From Apoda limacodes (Eukaryota; Arthropoda; Insecta; Lepidoptera; Limacodidae), in contig OX291562.1 in NCBI GenBank assembly GCA_946406115.1, positions 9,020,001-9,084,000 of the forward strand: DNA of 64,000 nt, written 5' to 3'. The position numbers and the translations under genes were made by a program. The notes below the pieces were generated by a model. It did no database searches. It was not told the origin of the DNA and saw only the letters and a program-made list of their open reading frames with translations. The first letter of the stretch is position 1; each line of letters starts with the position of its first letter. Shown here one piece after another: positions 28,540-41,644 of this stretch.

Positions 28540-31500
28540 TTTTTGAATTATAAAACTTTTTGTTTTAATTTATTTTATGGCAAAATGACCTAAAATATCT
28601 TCTTATGTCAGAATTTTGTGACATTTTGTAACTGATGTTTTTCAGTACAATAATTAATGATTGACAACTTACACAGATTGAGTCATGGCTGGCTGAGGTT
28701 GGCGTGATTTCCTGGTCGATCTGTTTCTAATTTGGACGAAACTACTGGCTCATAAGACATAAGATAGTCATAAAAGGATTAAAAAAAAAAAAACCCAAGC
28801 AATACCCATACCGAGTAATGTATTCCGTTGCCGTGACTGTGGAAAGAGCGCAGTTAAAGCAAAAGAAAGTACAAAAAGTTTTTATGTGGTAATCATGTGA
28901 AGAGTTTGTGTCTTTCCTTTGCCAAAAATAATTTTAGACATTATTTCTTAGTAAATAAGGTTTTTAGTTCGAAACATGTGATTTTTATGCAGTTTAAGAG
29001 AAGTTTTTATTTTGTTTTTGTTGATTATTTCTAACACAAAGGATGTAATTAGAACTTGTCGATTATATCTAGTTAAATAAATGTAATCAAAACATGATTA
29101 CATTTACATACGTGTAATAAAAAAATTTGCTTAAAAATTTTGTTTTTTCTATTTGAAAAGAGACTACGTTAGTAGTCCGCGCGGCTCTTCCTGTCCCTTT
29201 AAGGTGCACGACTACTGTAGGGTTAATACGTCCCTTAACCACCTGCGTGCGGTCTCGTAGACAGCTGCTAGATTACTACTTTTAATTTGGGATCTAAAGT
29301 ACTGACGGAATAATACGATTGAATTAAATACTCGTTTAAAAATTGTCTTTATTTTACACTCATTTATGACCAAATCACTTAAAGATCTCGTAAAAATCTT
29401 AAAATATTTAGAAAATTACAAATATGCCGCAAAAATAAAATGGAAACTTAAACAAAATTTGCAGTGCCTAAATATTTACATTTTTCAACAAAATTGCATT
29501 CACTTCAAACAAAATAGCACTTTGTACTTGACATTTGTTCAGGTTGAAACGGGCTGTTTTCTTATATAGCTGCATTCTCATCACCCCCAATTTCGGATTC
29601 AGATTCACAGTCTGCAACCTCTCACAACAGTTCTCGTCCAGCATATCTTCCTCATCTGTCACCTGTTGCTACATCCATTTTACAATATTTTCATTGCTTT
29701 TATTCATTTTAACACTAATACAACAAAAATAAATAAATACAAAAAAAAACACAAACACCTAAATGTACGGTCACAGAGACCGATTCAGAGAGAGAGATTA
29801 ATAAGAACATAATTTTAACACTTGCTGCTTAAAACACCGTGGAGTTTATGCTAATACAGTTTACTTAATAATTAATACTGTATATTTAAGAGTTTTTATT
29901 CAAGTAGTTTTTAAACAGCACTTTTGCATCGTCAATTTAATTATTAATGTTTTGCCACCTTTGCCACCAGTTTGTTACCGAGAAGAGCCGTCAAGAAACT
30001 CAGTAGTTAATCTTTTAAGTTTTTTTTTCTCTTTAAAAAACGACACAACGCGCTACGTTAACACAAATGTTTGTAAACAATGTCACGTTTTTTGTTTTTT
30101 TAGCCTAAATTTTGGCTTATAATTTAAACAATGTAACACCGTAGTGGTTTGATAATATTAAATTACACGCGTATTTTATAAGCTATATTATAAACCTCAA
30201 AGTGATGCAATAATAGCCACCTTACGAGTAACTTTGTTATAAAAATAGTTATTAAATAATCTTCTGATTAACTCTTTCATATTGTATTTTTTTTAAAAAG
30301 TATTAGCATATTTTTTTATCTTCACTGATAGAAGTAAATTAGAAAGATTTAATCAAATCCCGTCGGCTAATGCTGCAGGGCGGAGATATAAATGTCAGGG
30401 AACAACCGGTAGTGACCTGATTAGTGTCTGTTAGGTCAAATGAGTTGTTGCTTAGCTAAGCCAATGTCAATTTCTGTAGAAAGGAGCTTATGGTCTAGTA
30501 AGAAACTTATGGTCCAGGAGCATTCGTCCTTCTTTGTAGAAATGAACATTGTGATCCGGATTTCAAAGAACAGCATTTATGAATTTTAAAAATTCAAATG
30601 TGTAAAAAAAACCTAATTTAAAAAAAAAAACTTTGACTTCGACCCTTTTTTTCTGAAGAGGCCGCGCCCCTGAAAATCAACTTCTGAAGCAATTTTGTAT
30701 GGTGCCTATCAATATTAATCTTTGTACTTAAATATGAAATAAAGACAATCCATTTACGCTGCTACTACTAGCTTTTGGCGGTGCCTCCGCCCGTGCGTAC
30801 TTTATTGTAACACAGCATAAACAATATAGCATTCAGTCGCCCATCGAACGTGTCTAGACAAAGTATTCGTGAGAAGGGTGTGCACAGTAAGATGGAGGGC
30901 AACCGCACCCGAATACCCAATATCCTTAAATATGGCTACTCGGGTACTGTTCAGCCAGTCACATGCAAAAGTTACTTTGTTTGTTTGTATTTCCTTCACG
31001 TCGTAACGGAGCATCCAATTTTGCTGATCTTTTGTTGAAACTTGGATATTTAAGAACATCGAGAAGGTCACTGGCTATTTATTTCTTGGGCCATTCATAT
31101 GGTATATATGTATATATTTATAATCTTAATCTCTGAAATGGCTTAAACGATTTTAATGAAATTTAGCATGCAGGGCGTTTCGGGGGCGATAAATCCATCT
31201 AGCTAGATTTTATTTTTAGAAAACGTCGTTTTCTCCGTGTTTTCAGGCAATCATTAACCTAAAAAATATGACTGTTCCTGACATCTATAGGCGAGTTGCA
31301 ATACTATTATTGATACCGACACAGCAACACTAAAGCTACTTGACATTAGATGGCGTTGTTAAAAAGCGAGCAAAGCTCGGTCCTCGGTACTATATTCTAA
31401 TGTATATATATACAGCTATATGTTTATATTAAAAGCACAATAATATTATAGCGTTTATAAGTGTATCTAATGAAAATATTAGGTCACACACTCAAAGGCT

Positions 31501-31550
31501 TTGTTTATTTATTCGTACCACGAATATTTACAGTATTAGCTTAGAATTAC
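28540..31550. other. Intergenic, no gene seen
   Basis: AT-rich. 30340-30440 shares a block with 53923-54040 (tgtcaggcaa..agccgg.agtga pattern). 29160-29280 is a small GC-richer patch. ORFs here are short and of random composition. Confidence 0.5.
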
Positions 31551-31954
31551 CAAATAGATGTTTGTTGTTAATAAGCAAAAAGTACTGGGACAGAGATAAA
31601 TGAACATTCCTAAGCTTTGACTTTATAATTTTAATTGTTTGTAGAACCTAAATAAACAATAATATAAATATCATGTAAATTAATCCAATTCAGCCACAAT
31701 TTTGACAAGCTGGCATATTCTGGCAGTGTTGTGAATAGCGTGTTAGTTTAACTTTATATAGCTAAATAAATACTAAACCATTTGCTGAGCGCTTTGGTCT
31801 AGACTAAAGATATTAGGTAATGTTAATTAATTCTAAATAAGGAGATTGTTGTTGGAGAGAAAAGTTTTGCCTGCTTTTAGAATATTAAAATCTCGGAAAT
31901 GGCTTAAATGATTTTCATGAAATGTAGTATGCGGGGGGTTTCGGGGACGATATC

Positions 31955-32125
31955 CGTTTTTTACAGTTTGGTATTCTTCAAGAAAGAAGTTATTAGATTT
32001 TTGAAAGGTCAGCAACGCGCAAGTAATACTACCCCTGGTGTTGCAAGCGTCCATAGGCCACGGTGACCGCTTACCATTGGGCAGACCGAACCGTAAGCTG
32101 GTTTGCTTCCTCAGTTGTATAAAAA
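31955..32125 (+). mobile_element. Jockey-like LINE, 3'-end fragment
   Basis: Carries the end of the RT ORF (ttcttcaagaaagaagttat) and the 3' end (cggtgaccgcttacc, ttgtataaaaaca). 5'-truncated as usual for target-primed insertion. Confidence 0.75.
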
Positions 32126-32261
32126 CAAAAGGAACTCACAAGCTCACGCCATTGACGCGTGACGTCATTACAGCACTTATATACTTATTGCATACTTGTA
32201 ATTTGATATTTGTTTCGACGTGAATACGTCCCCTAAATCGGGATGCCAGTTTGATAAATCT

Positions 32262-32470
32262 TTTTTTTTTTTTTTTTATACCACTAAGGTGGCAAACAAG
32301 CTTACCGTCCGCCTGATGGTAAGCGGTCACCGTAGCCTATGGACGCTTGCAACACCAGGGGTATCACTTGCGCGTTGCCGACCCTTCAGAAATCTAATAA
32401 CTTCTTTCTTGAAGAACTCCATACTGTAGTCCTTGCAGAAAACCTTGGCAGGGAGCTCATTCCACAACAT
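32262..32470 (-). mobile_element. Jockey-like LINE, 3'-end fragment, minus strand
   Basis: Starts with a T-run (poly(A) tail on the minus strand) then ataccactaaggtggcaaac and the complement of the LINE 3' end through ggcagggagctcattccac. It faces the preceding fragment about 140 bp away. Confidence 0.8.
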
Positions 32471-34204
32471 TAATGGTAACCTTTTTTGCCTTCTCTACTA
32501 AGAGTTGAATCCAGCACCTAGCACAAGCCACTAGCTATATGAAATTATTTTTGACTAAATAATGTGTAACAATTTATTGTTAGTTTTTCTCTGAAGTTTC
32601 GATCATAATTTATAATTTGAACTATGTAATTTAGAATTTAAGACGCCAATAAAATTATAAATAATAGAAGTTTCAGTCCTACACCCTATTTATATTACTA
32701 ATATAACTTCGATTGAATAGACCAATAAACAGTTTAATTATCCTAAGTATGTGAAAGATAATGTAAGAATCATGAGGTCGAAACTATAAGCAAATTAGGC
32801 CATATCCTTAAATAAGCAAACGTGTTGTATACATCTATCAGGTTTGGAAAACATCTAGCAATAGATAATTAAAATCTTCTAGTCCTCAGCTGAAGTCAAT
32901 GTCTTCAAGGAGAAATTCTAAACACGTCTCGGCCGACGTCCGTGGCAGGAGTTGTAGCTTCAGCACTATCACAATGTTATTTCTTTTACTTGTCTCCCGG
33001 CGCTGACTCACCTTCAGGTTCGAGGCTCACGCTGGTCGAAGGAACGACCCCAAGAGCGACAACCCAAGCCCAGGCTCCCCCCGCGTGTAGTCCTCGAGTG
33101 TACGGCGCTATATAGGCTGAGACTACTTTAGAGTCTCGCTCCAAAAGCCCGGTGTAGCAGTAATGGCTGCCGTGGCATGAATCAGCCAACCGCATAGTCA
33201 GTTCAGAAAAAAAAAATTCTTCTAAAGGAAATACAATATATCTATCTGATCCTAAATTAAGCAAAGCTTGAACATACTGTAGGTACCAAAATGCAATGAG
33301 TAGTTATATAGATATTTTTTTATACATAATTCCAGATATTGCACAATATACATATAGAAAACACATAGATTTATAATTTGTCTTGTGCAAGGAGTAATCC
33401 CACGTCCCTTGGTTAATCAGATAGTACCATCAACTAAGCCACAGTACATATAAGCTTTACCTCAATAATACGTAATCAAAAGAATATTAAGTGAGTGAAA
33501 GAGTGGCCATTTTTGTTATGTTTAAAAAACAGTGATTAGAAATTTTAAAATGTAAACAAATACGATTATCTATAAACACGGCAAACACCTAAAAAAACGG
33601 ATTATCCTCAATATTTGGAGCACCTCGCTTTAATAACAATAGATTGATTGAAACATGTTGATTTATTCACCGGTTTGTGTTTGTGAACGTAGGAGTATAT
33701 CCACACAATAAACAATACCATGTCGACACGGATTATGAATTGATTAACAACCAGTATTTACACAATTATTGTTTTCATCAGTACCTATACCTATGAAGCT
33801 AATGTTGTGGCAATATTTTTTCTGTAATCTGTCTTATTTAATTAAACAATTTGGGTTAACATGACTAACGTAACATGAATCTTAATTCAACTAAATAAGA
33901 TCCGTTGACAAATATATTTCATAAAAGGTAAAATATTGAAGCATACATGTCTTGTCAGTTTTAAATCCGGAGGCTCAGAAACCCCAAAAGTCAAGTGGCC
34001 ACCACTAGCTCGATTATTTGAAATAATTTGAATTTCATTTAATTTTAAATATTTTCTTATACATCCTCTAACGATAACGATATAAAGATAATAGATCTAA
34101 TCTAATCTATAGAACTTGAAAATCCTGAAATAAATAAAAAGTCATTACAATATTTACTTTAAATTCTAAAAATATACTAAAAAAAGAATCGAATTGCTCT
34201 TGAA

Positions 34205-35320
34205 AGAACAGGGAGCCAATTCTCACGCGATCGAATTGATCACGAATTCGAAATAAAGTACGAATTTAAACTTTTCTCGAACGAAAATGTAGTTAAGCAA
34301 TTCTGGTAATGTCGAATCCGACATTTCTCGAACGCAAGCCGCTCGAACTGCTTCGAGTGGTCGGGACCGTTCGAGACTACATCTCGCATTCGAATCATGA
34401 CAAGTTTAGTTTAAAATGATTGGGTTCCAAACATTAATTGTACTCTTAGCGTGAACTATATGTTCAAAAATCTTAAGTAAATGTCTAAAATGTAGGTCAG
34501 AGTAATTAAAAGGGCGGAAAAAATTACTTATATTACCAATTATGATATTTTTTTACCTTTATTACTTTCATAATACATTACTAGTCTTTTCTCAATTGAT
34601 TGATTGGCCGATTTTTGCAATTATCAAAGTCGCCCATGACAATAATATTCTTCTATTTCTATTGATTTCCATCATAACAAATACTAGATTACACCACATA
34701 CACAAAAATGTTTGAGGTCCGGTACCGCCATCTTTAGTGCTGCGTAGTATTTTGAAAATACTAGGTGGTAATTTCATGTGAAAAACATTTAATAAAAATA
34801 ATTACACCGTTGAAAAATAAGAATAACCTAAAATTCTCAACCAAATAAAAAAATAAAACTCACAACAAAAACAAACAGAGTTTTTTTTTATTTATGTCCA
34901 AATACGTTCCGTTTAAAGATGAAAGCAATTTCTCAAAATAGGGATTTTGTTTACAAACTTAGTTATACTTATTATTTCCTCATTAATAATGATGAAACAC
35001 AAGTAAAATGTTGCTTCAAACATTTTGTAGTCACCGAACCCTTTTTTTATATATCAAAAGAAGCATATTAGAATAGGCGTTTTTAAAAACGCTCTACAAC
35101 TGTGCAACGGAACGTACCTCATAGCCTAACCGGTTTACAATGGCAACATTCCACCGCTTCGAACGACATTTTGTTCGAAGGTTGTTTCGATTGATAGTGA
35201 GAATATAGCAAACGCGAAAATGATGTCGACGATCGAAATTTTACAGTCGAGATAGTGCCTTCCAGATAATCTCTAATACGAGATTATCTCGGATGAAGTG
35301 AGAATTTGGTCCCAGGACTT
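34205..35320. mobile_element. Possible non-autonomous DNA transposon with short inverted ends
   Basis: Ends gggagccaattctcac (about 34210) and gtgagaatttggtccc (about 35300) are imperfect inverted repeats, 1.1 kb apart, and the interior near both ends is rich in TCGAA words unlike surrounding DNA. No ORF and no clear target duplication. Confidence 0.4.
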
Positions 35321-35446
35321 AATGTTTCAAAGGAATAATGAGATTATATAACATGAAAGCTTGTACATAAATACGTTTTTGAACACTAAGTTAAAATTCT
35401 CATTTAAAAAGCTTATTATTAAAAAAAATCAAGGGTGTTTTCTTAA

Positions 35447-35532
35447 AAGTTCAAGGGTGCGGGGTCACGTATTTCAAATTTTAAAAGATTAAAGTTGAAT
35501 AACGTTCCCCCGCACCCTTAAACTTTTAAACC
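35447..35532. repeat. Short hairpin
   Basis: aaaagttcaagggtgcgggg and, about 40 bp on, ccccgcacccttaaactttt form an inverted repeat of about 20 bp. Confidence 0.6.
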
Positions 35533-35970
35533 ACGTGTTTAATCTACCCTTAGTTTAATGCGTGTCCAACACGGACTAAGCCGGCTTTTAAAATAAAAGT
35601 GAAAGTGGCAGTTATGATTTGTCATAAAAGTAAAGAAAGTGTTTCGTCAATGAAGACAGGTACAATCTAACCCTAATTAAACTATAAGGCGTCTTAACTT
35701 ACCTCAATAGTTGTACTATTGTTGTATCTCTATGGACCAAGGCTGTCTGTCTTAATGTTTTCAAGGGGGACCTAAAAGTGTCCTAAATCTTAGCTTAAAC
35801 TGAGAGAGGACATAAGAGGTAGGGGCAAGATCTTACCTAAAACAATAAATAAGTAGAAATGTAAATAACTTCCCTGGCGTAACGTCGTCCACAAATTAAT
35901 CACAAAACATTTTTAAATATAAAAACAAAACACTTTTCAGAGAAAATAGATTATTTTAATTCTGCAGACT

Positions 35971-36482
35971 AATGACAACCATAGAGATGTTGCCACAAAC
36001 AAAACAGGTTGCGTTCGGAACTCACGCTAGCGCTAAACGCTAGTTTCGTGCGTAAGGCGCGGCCCCGATAACAACGGTACACAACAGAAAGCATGACTAA
36101 AAATTCAACATTTTAACTTTGAAAAGATGAATTAGCAAGAAAATTATAAAAAATAAGTAAAATAAGTGTGATGTTTTCTTTACACAAATCACCTGAGACA
36201 AAAGACAGAAAAAGTAAAAATGTCGCACAAATAATAACAGTCAATCCACCGAGATCTCAGAAGTAGCAATAAATTTCATCCATCAACGTCACACATGATT
36301 TCTTCAACTGCTTATATTTCTTTTTAAGGCGCAGTGACCACGTAACTAGCACAGCTAAAAGATATTCTTTATTTCCGCTTTGTATAAAACATATTTCAAA
36401 AATGTTACAGTAGCGTTTAGCGTTAGAGTGAGTTTCGAACGCAACCTGATTTGTTTCTGGCAACATCTCTATGGTTGTCATT
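35971..36482. mobile_element. 512-bp fold-back element (MITE-like)
   Basis: Arms of about 75 bp at 35971-36045 and 36405-36482 are reverse complements (aatgacaaccatagagatgt, then caggttgcgttcg and acgctaaacgct). Interior about 360 bp without coding capacity; a 74-codon minus ORF inside is incidental. Confidence 0.7.
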
Positions 36483-36499
36483 GTACAAAGAGGAAATAT

Positions 36500-37905
36500 A
36501 GAATATCTTTTAGCGGCACTAGTAAGATAGTCACTGCGCCTTAAGACTGATTATCAAAAACATTGGATTGTAAAAACTGGGCCAACGTAGGCCTTAACTA
36601 ATTAGGTCACAAGTTAAAATTACAAAGACTTGTCCCTTTTTGGCGTTTTAGGTTTTTTATAATATCGTTTTTAGTGTACGATTGTATGTAGTGTGTATGT
36701 GAATGTCTGTATTGTGTTGCTCTGGTTCACTATAATATTATATCGAAAAACAACAGCCGCGACCTTTCAACCAAAGATTATATGAGTGACTGGGTGACGC
36801 GCAGGCGCACTGAGTATGATCATATCGCCGAACCGACCGCATAATTTTTACCGAACAAACATATAATATAAGGGACTACTCATTCAATTTAATATAGGTC
36901 TACAATAAATAATACACATTATACGTGAGCTGCTACGGTGTTTTCAGTGCTAAGTACTAGTTACGGACTTTGGCCACCAATATGGCGGCTGACCGGGTGC
37001 CAACTCATTTGAAACGCATAGCACTTGGATCATTATGCTCTATTTACACATACCATAGCATATTATTATTATACAATGAAATTCCAGATTATGTGGATAA
37101 TTTACTTCCAAATTAATTTAAAATATGTGTCAAAGATAGTTTAATGAAAAAAGTTATTACAAAGTTGATGAATACTTTAATGATAGAAATGCTTGAAAGA
37201 ATTAGAACTTAAATAATTTGTATTAGCCTAGGTGCATTTGTAATATTTTTTAATATAACATTGTATTTTATGTTATTACTTAGTGTAAGACTACATTGTA
37301 TTTTAATATGAAGTTAGGATATAATATGAATATAAAAGATTGACTGCTGAGTTTGATGCCGGTTTTTCTCGGTAGTAAATCATTCCGAACAGGTGGTAAA
37401 GTTTATAAAACTAATAATAAAACTGATGATTCAAAAGAAGCTGTTTCAAAGTATACTTGAATAAAAAACAGTTTGAGTTTGAATTATTATACCTTATTTA
37501 CACATAGAATATTATTATTATATTCTATTGACATATAGCATAGTGTGAGTGCAATTAGTACTAAATTGCGGCTTCTGCTAACCTAAGTCAAGTGTATTTA
37601 TATGTAGTTTTGGAAATATTAATTATATATATATTCTCATTTACGTAATAATAATGTATCATTATGTAAGAAACGAAATATATTACACTAGGCACCAGTT
37701 TTAGGTGAAAACACATTTAGGTAGGTATTACACTTACACTTAAAAAATGTATCTTTAGTATATTTTGACAGTTTTTGTATATGACGGACTTATTTTGCGA
37801 AGATTAATATGAAGCCACTTAGGTTGAGTACAAAATTCAGAAATATGATCATATTAAAAACTACATCATTAAAAAAAATTAAAAAATTCTATAAATAATA
37901 AATAT
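36500..37905. other. Intergenic, no gene seen
   Basis: AT-rich, with only a short GC-richer patch at 36760-36840. No repeat family assigned. Confidence 0.5.
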
Positions 37906-37911
37906 AAAATA

Positions 37912-40742
37912 TTAAACTAAAGAAGGATCGAAGAGGCCTGCACCTAAAGGCATAGTGGCAAGAACGCTGGCCGCATTACCCCGTTGAACTGCAATACTCA
38001 ACCTTTGTTTGAGGAAGCAGCCAGCCCTCTTGTCACATGTGGCACCGACAAGCTTAGGAGTTAGTAACTTTACGAAATTTCTTGCACTAGGTCCCCATGG
38101 GCCAAAAGTTTCAAAAGCAAGCGGCAAAAAAACATAGTCTTTGAGAATAGATTTGTATTTCCGCCGCTGACGATCCTCCGCAGATTCCGCCACCACCCCG
38201 GCTTTTGACGCTGTGCGACCAAGATAAGAGGAGGCTAGAGTATCTACGCATGTAGCGTCCCACACTATCATCACATGCCATCAGGTCTCTTGCCATCATC
38301 CCGTGAAATTCCAGCTGGTTCAAGAGTACAAGAGACGTTACAAGTGGCAAGAGATATTGATATTATTGAGGGAAAAGTGGTGTGGTATTCAGCCTCCACT
38401 TTTTTTGCAAGAAAGTCCGTGTAATTCAAACTCGTCGACGACACTGCCACAAATGCAGGTGTGTGGGAAGCAAACAGTTATACCGAGACGAAGACCGATT
38501 ACGACTCTGATACTTTCGTTATCTAACATTCTACTGAAAGAAGTTGATGGTATAGCGTGAAGCCAGTGGCTAGCTTCTTTGTCTGAAACAGCAAGAAGGC
38601 GTGCATGTTCACGTTCACAGGGTGAATTGAGAATTAGATTTTGAAAAACTCTCTGAACCAACGGAGTATCCCAAAGTTTTTGTTAGTTTAATTCCTTTGG
38701 TACAGCCTCGCTGGGACAGAGAGTCTTCCAGGCCTCTGTAGCTTCTGGCAAAAATGGTATGTTAACGTCATCTTTGTGTAAAACTTGTTTACTAAGTGCT
38801 AAAGAGCTGTTAGCAGAAGAAAGAAAAGCTGGTAAAGCCACACTAAAAATTGTTCTTAAACTGATTCCACCCAGACAAATTGGTAAAGAAGCTTGAACCC
38901 AAGAAAAAGAGGAAAAAGATAAATTTGTTGTATTTTTTAGGCAGATATCAAACTTATCCAAAATTTCTGTAAACTGCCACATTGGACTAGAACGTAATAA
39001 ATATGAAAATTTTGGAACAAATAAACAATATTTTAGAATTGTATATGCAATATGAGAATTTAATAACTTTAATTTCTCAGAATGTTCCTCAAAGTTCTTA
39101 AATTTTGTTTCTAAAAATGGTTCTATACTTTCTGAAAATAAAGGAGATCCTAGTAGAAAAAATGATTCCTTGGTTACAATTTTAATCTCTGGAGCAAAAA
39201 CATTTAACTCATTAATGAAACTAATTTTCTCTTCACTAGTTGTATTTTCCGAAATATGAAGTTCACATTTAGAAAAATTGAGATTAAGTCCAATACTTTC
39301 AAATTTATGAATAATTGTAAGAAAATCTTGTTTGACATCATAAAAATTTCCTGCCAAGATTCTGTCATCTAGGTACCAAATATTAAGACTAGAATTTAAA
39401 CTTGATATAATGGGATGGATGGCTAAACTGAAAAGCGCGGGTCCAAGTGGATGAGCCTGTTGAACATCGACGGAAGACTCAACATTACTTTCTCCGTATG
39501 ATAGATTAGACGTATACCCGTAACATTGCCTAATATAAGGTGTAATTCAGGAATGTGAACAGCAACTTCATTTAGCAGTACTTTTCTATTTAAAGAGTTA
39601 AAGACATTTCTCACGTCAACCTTCAATAACATCTCTGGATTTTTTTCAAAAAGAAATGAGCGAGTTGAATGTACTGCAACTTCGCTACCACCTTTACTAC
39701 CAAAGCCAAGTTTTACAGATTGGAATTTTTTATTAATTTAGAAGCTGAGTGCTTGCAAGCCAATTTGGAAGCCAAACGGCGAAAAGTGTTTCCTATGGCT
39801 ATAGGGCGTATTCCGCCATCCTTTTTCTTAAAAGCACACAACTTTGCACGGTAAATAAGATGTAAAATTACATTGTTCACTTTACCTGACAATATAAGGT
39901 TAACCAAATTTGTAATGTCATCCAAAAGTTCCCTACCGGCATAACCAGCAGAAACACTCACCAAATCATTTAGGTGTTGAGGCGTGATACCATCGATGCT
40001 GCCAGCAGAACCATTTGGGAATTACATAGTAGCTGCTAGGGAATCCTGTGCTGTAATTGTAATACGTAAGTTATTATCAATAAAAGGGTCTAAAAGTATG
40101 GAGTCAGAAGGCTGAGGTAAGGGATGCTTGTTACGAAGCTCTTCACGTGTCTCAGAAGGAAAAGGAGCAAAGGAATTATTTGAAAATAAAAGTCTAGCAG
40201 CATTTTTTAAATCTCCATCCATAACTTTATTTTCTATTTTATTTTTGAAGTCGAAAGTTTTCCTATTTCTTATATAACCATCTTCAAAGTTTTTTAGAAG
40301 AATAGGATTATTACAGTTTTCTTTCAATAATGATGTAATTGTTTTTGTTTTTATTTGATTTACTAATGTGTAAGTGTGAGTAAGGGAAGATGAAAACACT
40401 TTTCCAATTAGCTTCTGTGTTTTCTTAACAATTTCTTAAAACAATGGACGGAGATTTTGAAAGACTTATTCTCGCTCCCCTAGGTATTCTTTTAATTAAA
40501 GGTATGTTAAGGTGTAGCTTGACTAAAAGAGAATGAAAATTTGGCGAAAGGTAGCTTCCAACTGCAATATGCGACTGTGTAGAATCTAAATTTATACAAG
40601 GTTGTGTGTTCAGTAAACGGTTATTATGTGCACGAGAAATATGAATTTTAAGACCTCTTCGACCCTTAAAAGTTCTGCCATCAGTACAGTACATACATGT
40701 CAGAAATTTGATTTGTGACTGCACTTGTACACCGGCATCCAT
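37912..40742 (-). pseudogene. Degenerate non-LTR-like retroelement with C2H2 finger, RT and C-terminal nuclease-type domain
   Basis: Broken frames on the minus strand read in order: a C2H2 finger (CMYCTDGRTFKGRRGLKIHI) in 40425-40742; a spacer domain (40022-40399); RT fingers with AFKKKDGGIRPIAIGNTFRR (39713-39964); a palm piece starting KVDVRNVFNSLNR (39423-39632); thumb and linker (38683-39357); a CxCG...HGLSC cluster (about 38389-38470); and a C-terminal piece with VWDATCVDTLASSYL (37912-38274). Finger-RT-CCHC-nuclease order is that of R2-type elements with a restriction-like endonuclease. I infer that class from the order and from memory of similar invertebrate proteins. Many stops and frameshifts, and an internal deletion around 38275-38300, show it is dead. 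Confidence 0.7.
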
Positions 40743-41644
40743 GTAAACCTTTTACAAGTATTCTTATAAAATAATTTAAATAGAACAAAAACTAAAACAC
40801 TAATCTAAAATTAAAATTTTAATAAAAATATTAAGAAATCGTAATAAATTTGAACAGCAAAGAGTCGCACGCTGTGGAGAAAGTTAGGCGCGGAAAATGT
40901 TCATTATTAGACGTCAAACGGCTGATATGATGAATCAATTTTAAAATATAAAGTTCTTGCAAGTACACTTCAAACTTGCAAATTCCGTTGACGTATCAAC
41001 AAACAGCCATATGAAGTGTTCAAATCTTCAGTGAGTATTTTCTGTGACCATCTTGCATATTATAGAGCATATCGTACGAGGTTCCAGTTCAATTCGTAAC
41101 AGGTTTTGTTGAATGGCAAATAATTGTTTGAATACCAATAATACTGTTATTGATGTCAGTAAGTGACGCATCAGTTTCTATGGTTGCAGGAATATACAAA
41201 ATGTTATGTTGAGGCAATTGAAATCAATAATTATACAAAATACGAAACAAAACGTTGACAGAAAATGAAATCCACAATTGCACTTGATAAGTAATAAAAT
41301 TGAAGTAAGAAAACACGATTTTTTAAAATCGATACTTATTATAAATAATCGATACTTATAATATATAATCAATCTATAATATAAATTTAAACGTGAACTT
41401 CCTTCACGTAAAAACGGAGCATCAAATCGAGACGAAATTAAACACAGGGATAGTCAAAGAGACGGCGAAACAACAAAGGCTTTTTCTCACTTTTCAAAAA
41501 CCATTTCCATCGTGTAAAATACCCTCCAGTATATACTCTATTTTATTTTGTGTTTTTTTTCAGGTTAATATGTTTAATAGTTTTTTAATGAGGAAAATAG
41601 GGATTTTAAATAAATAAAGCAGGGGCTTTAAATAAAATAAAGGG

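Larger units (their letters stand above)
31560..33520 (+). repeat. Long degenerate repeat (copy 1) interrupted by LINE pieces
   Basis: Blocks in the same order as 58185-59965: 31560-31680 (aacctaaataaacaataatat), 32110-32250 (tgacgtcattac..., gtgaatacgtcc, aatcggg), 32575-32640 (gatcataattta), 33480-33530 (gtgagtgaaagagtggccat). The pieces total about 1.8 kb of an ancestral unit without a visible ORF. 32990-33190 is a GC-rich insertion of unknown origin. Confidence 0.5.
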
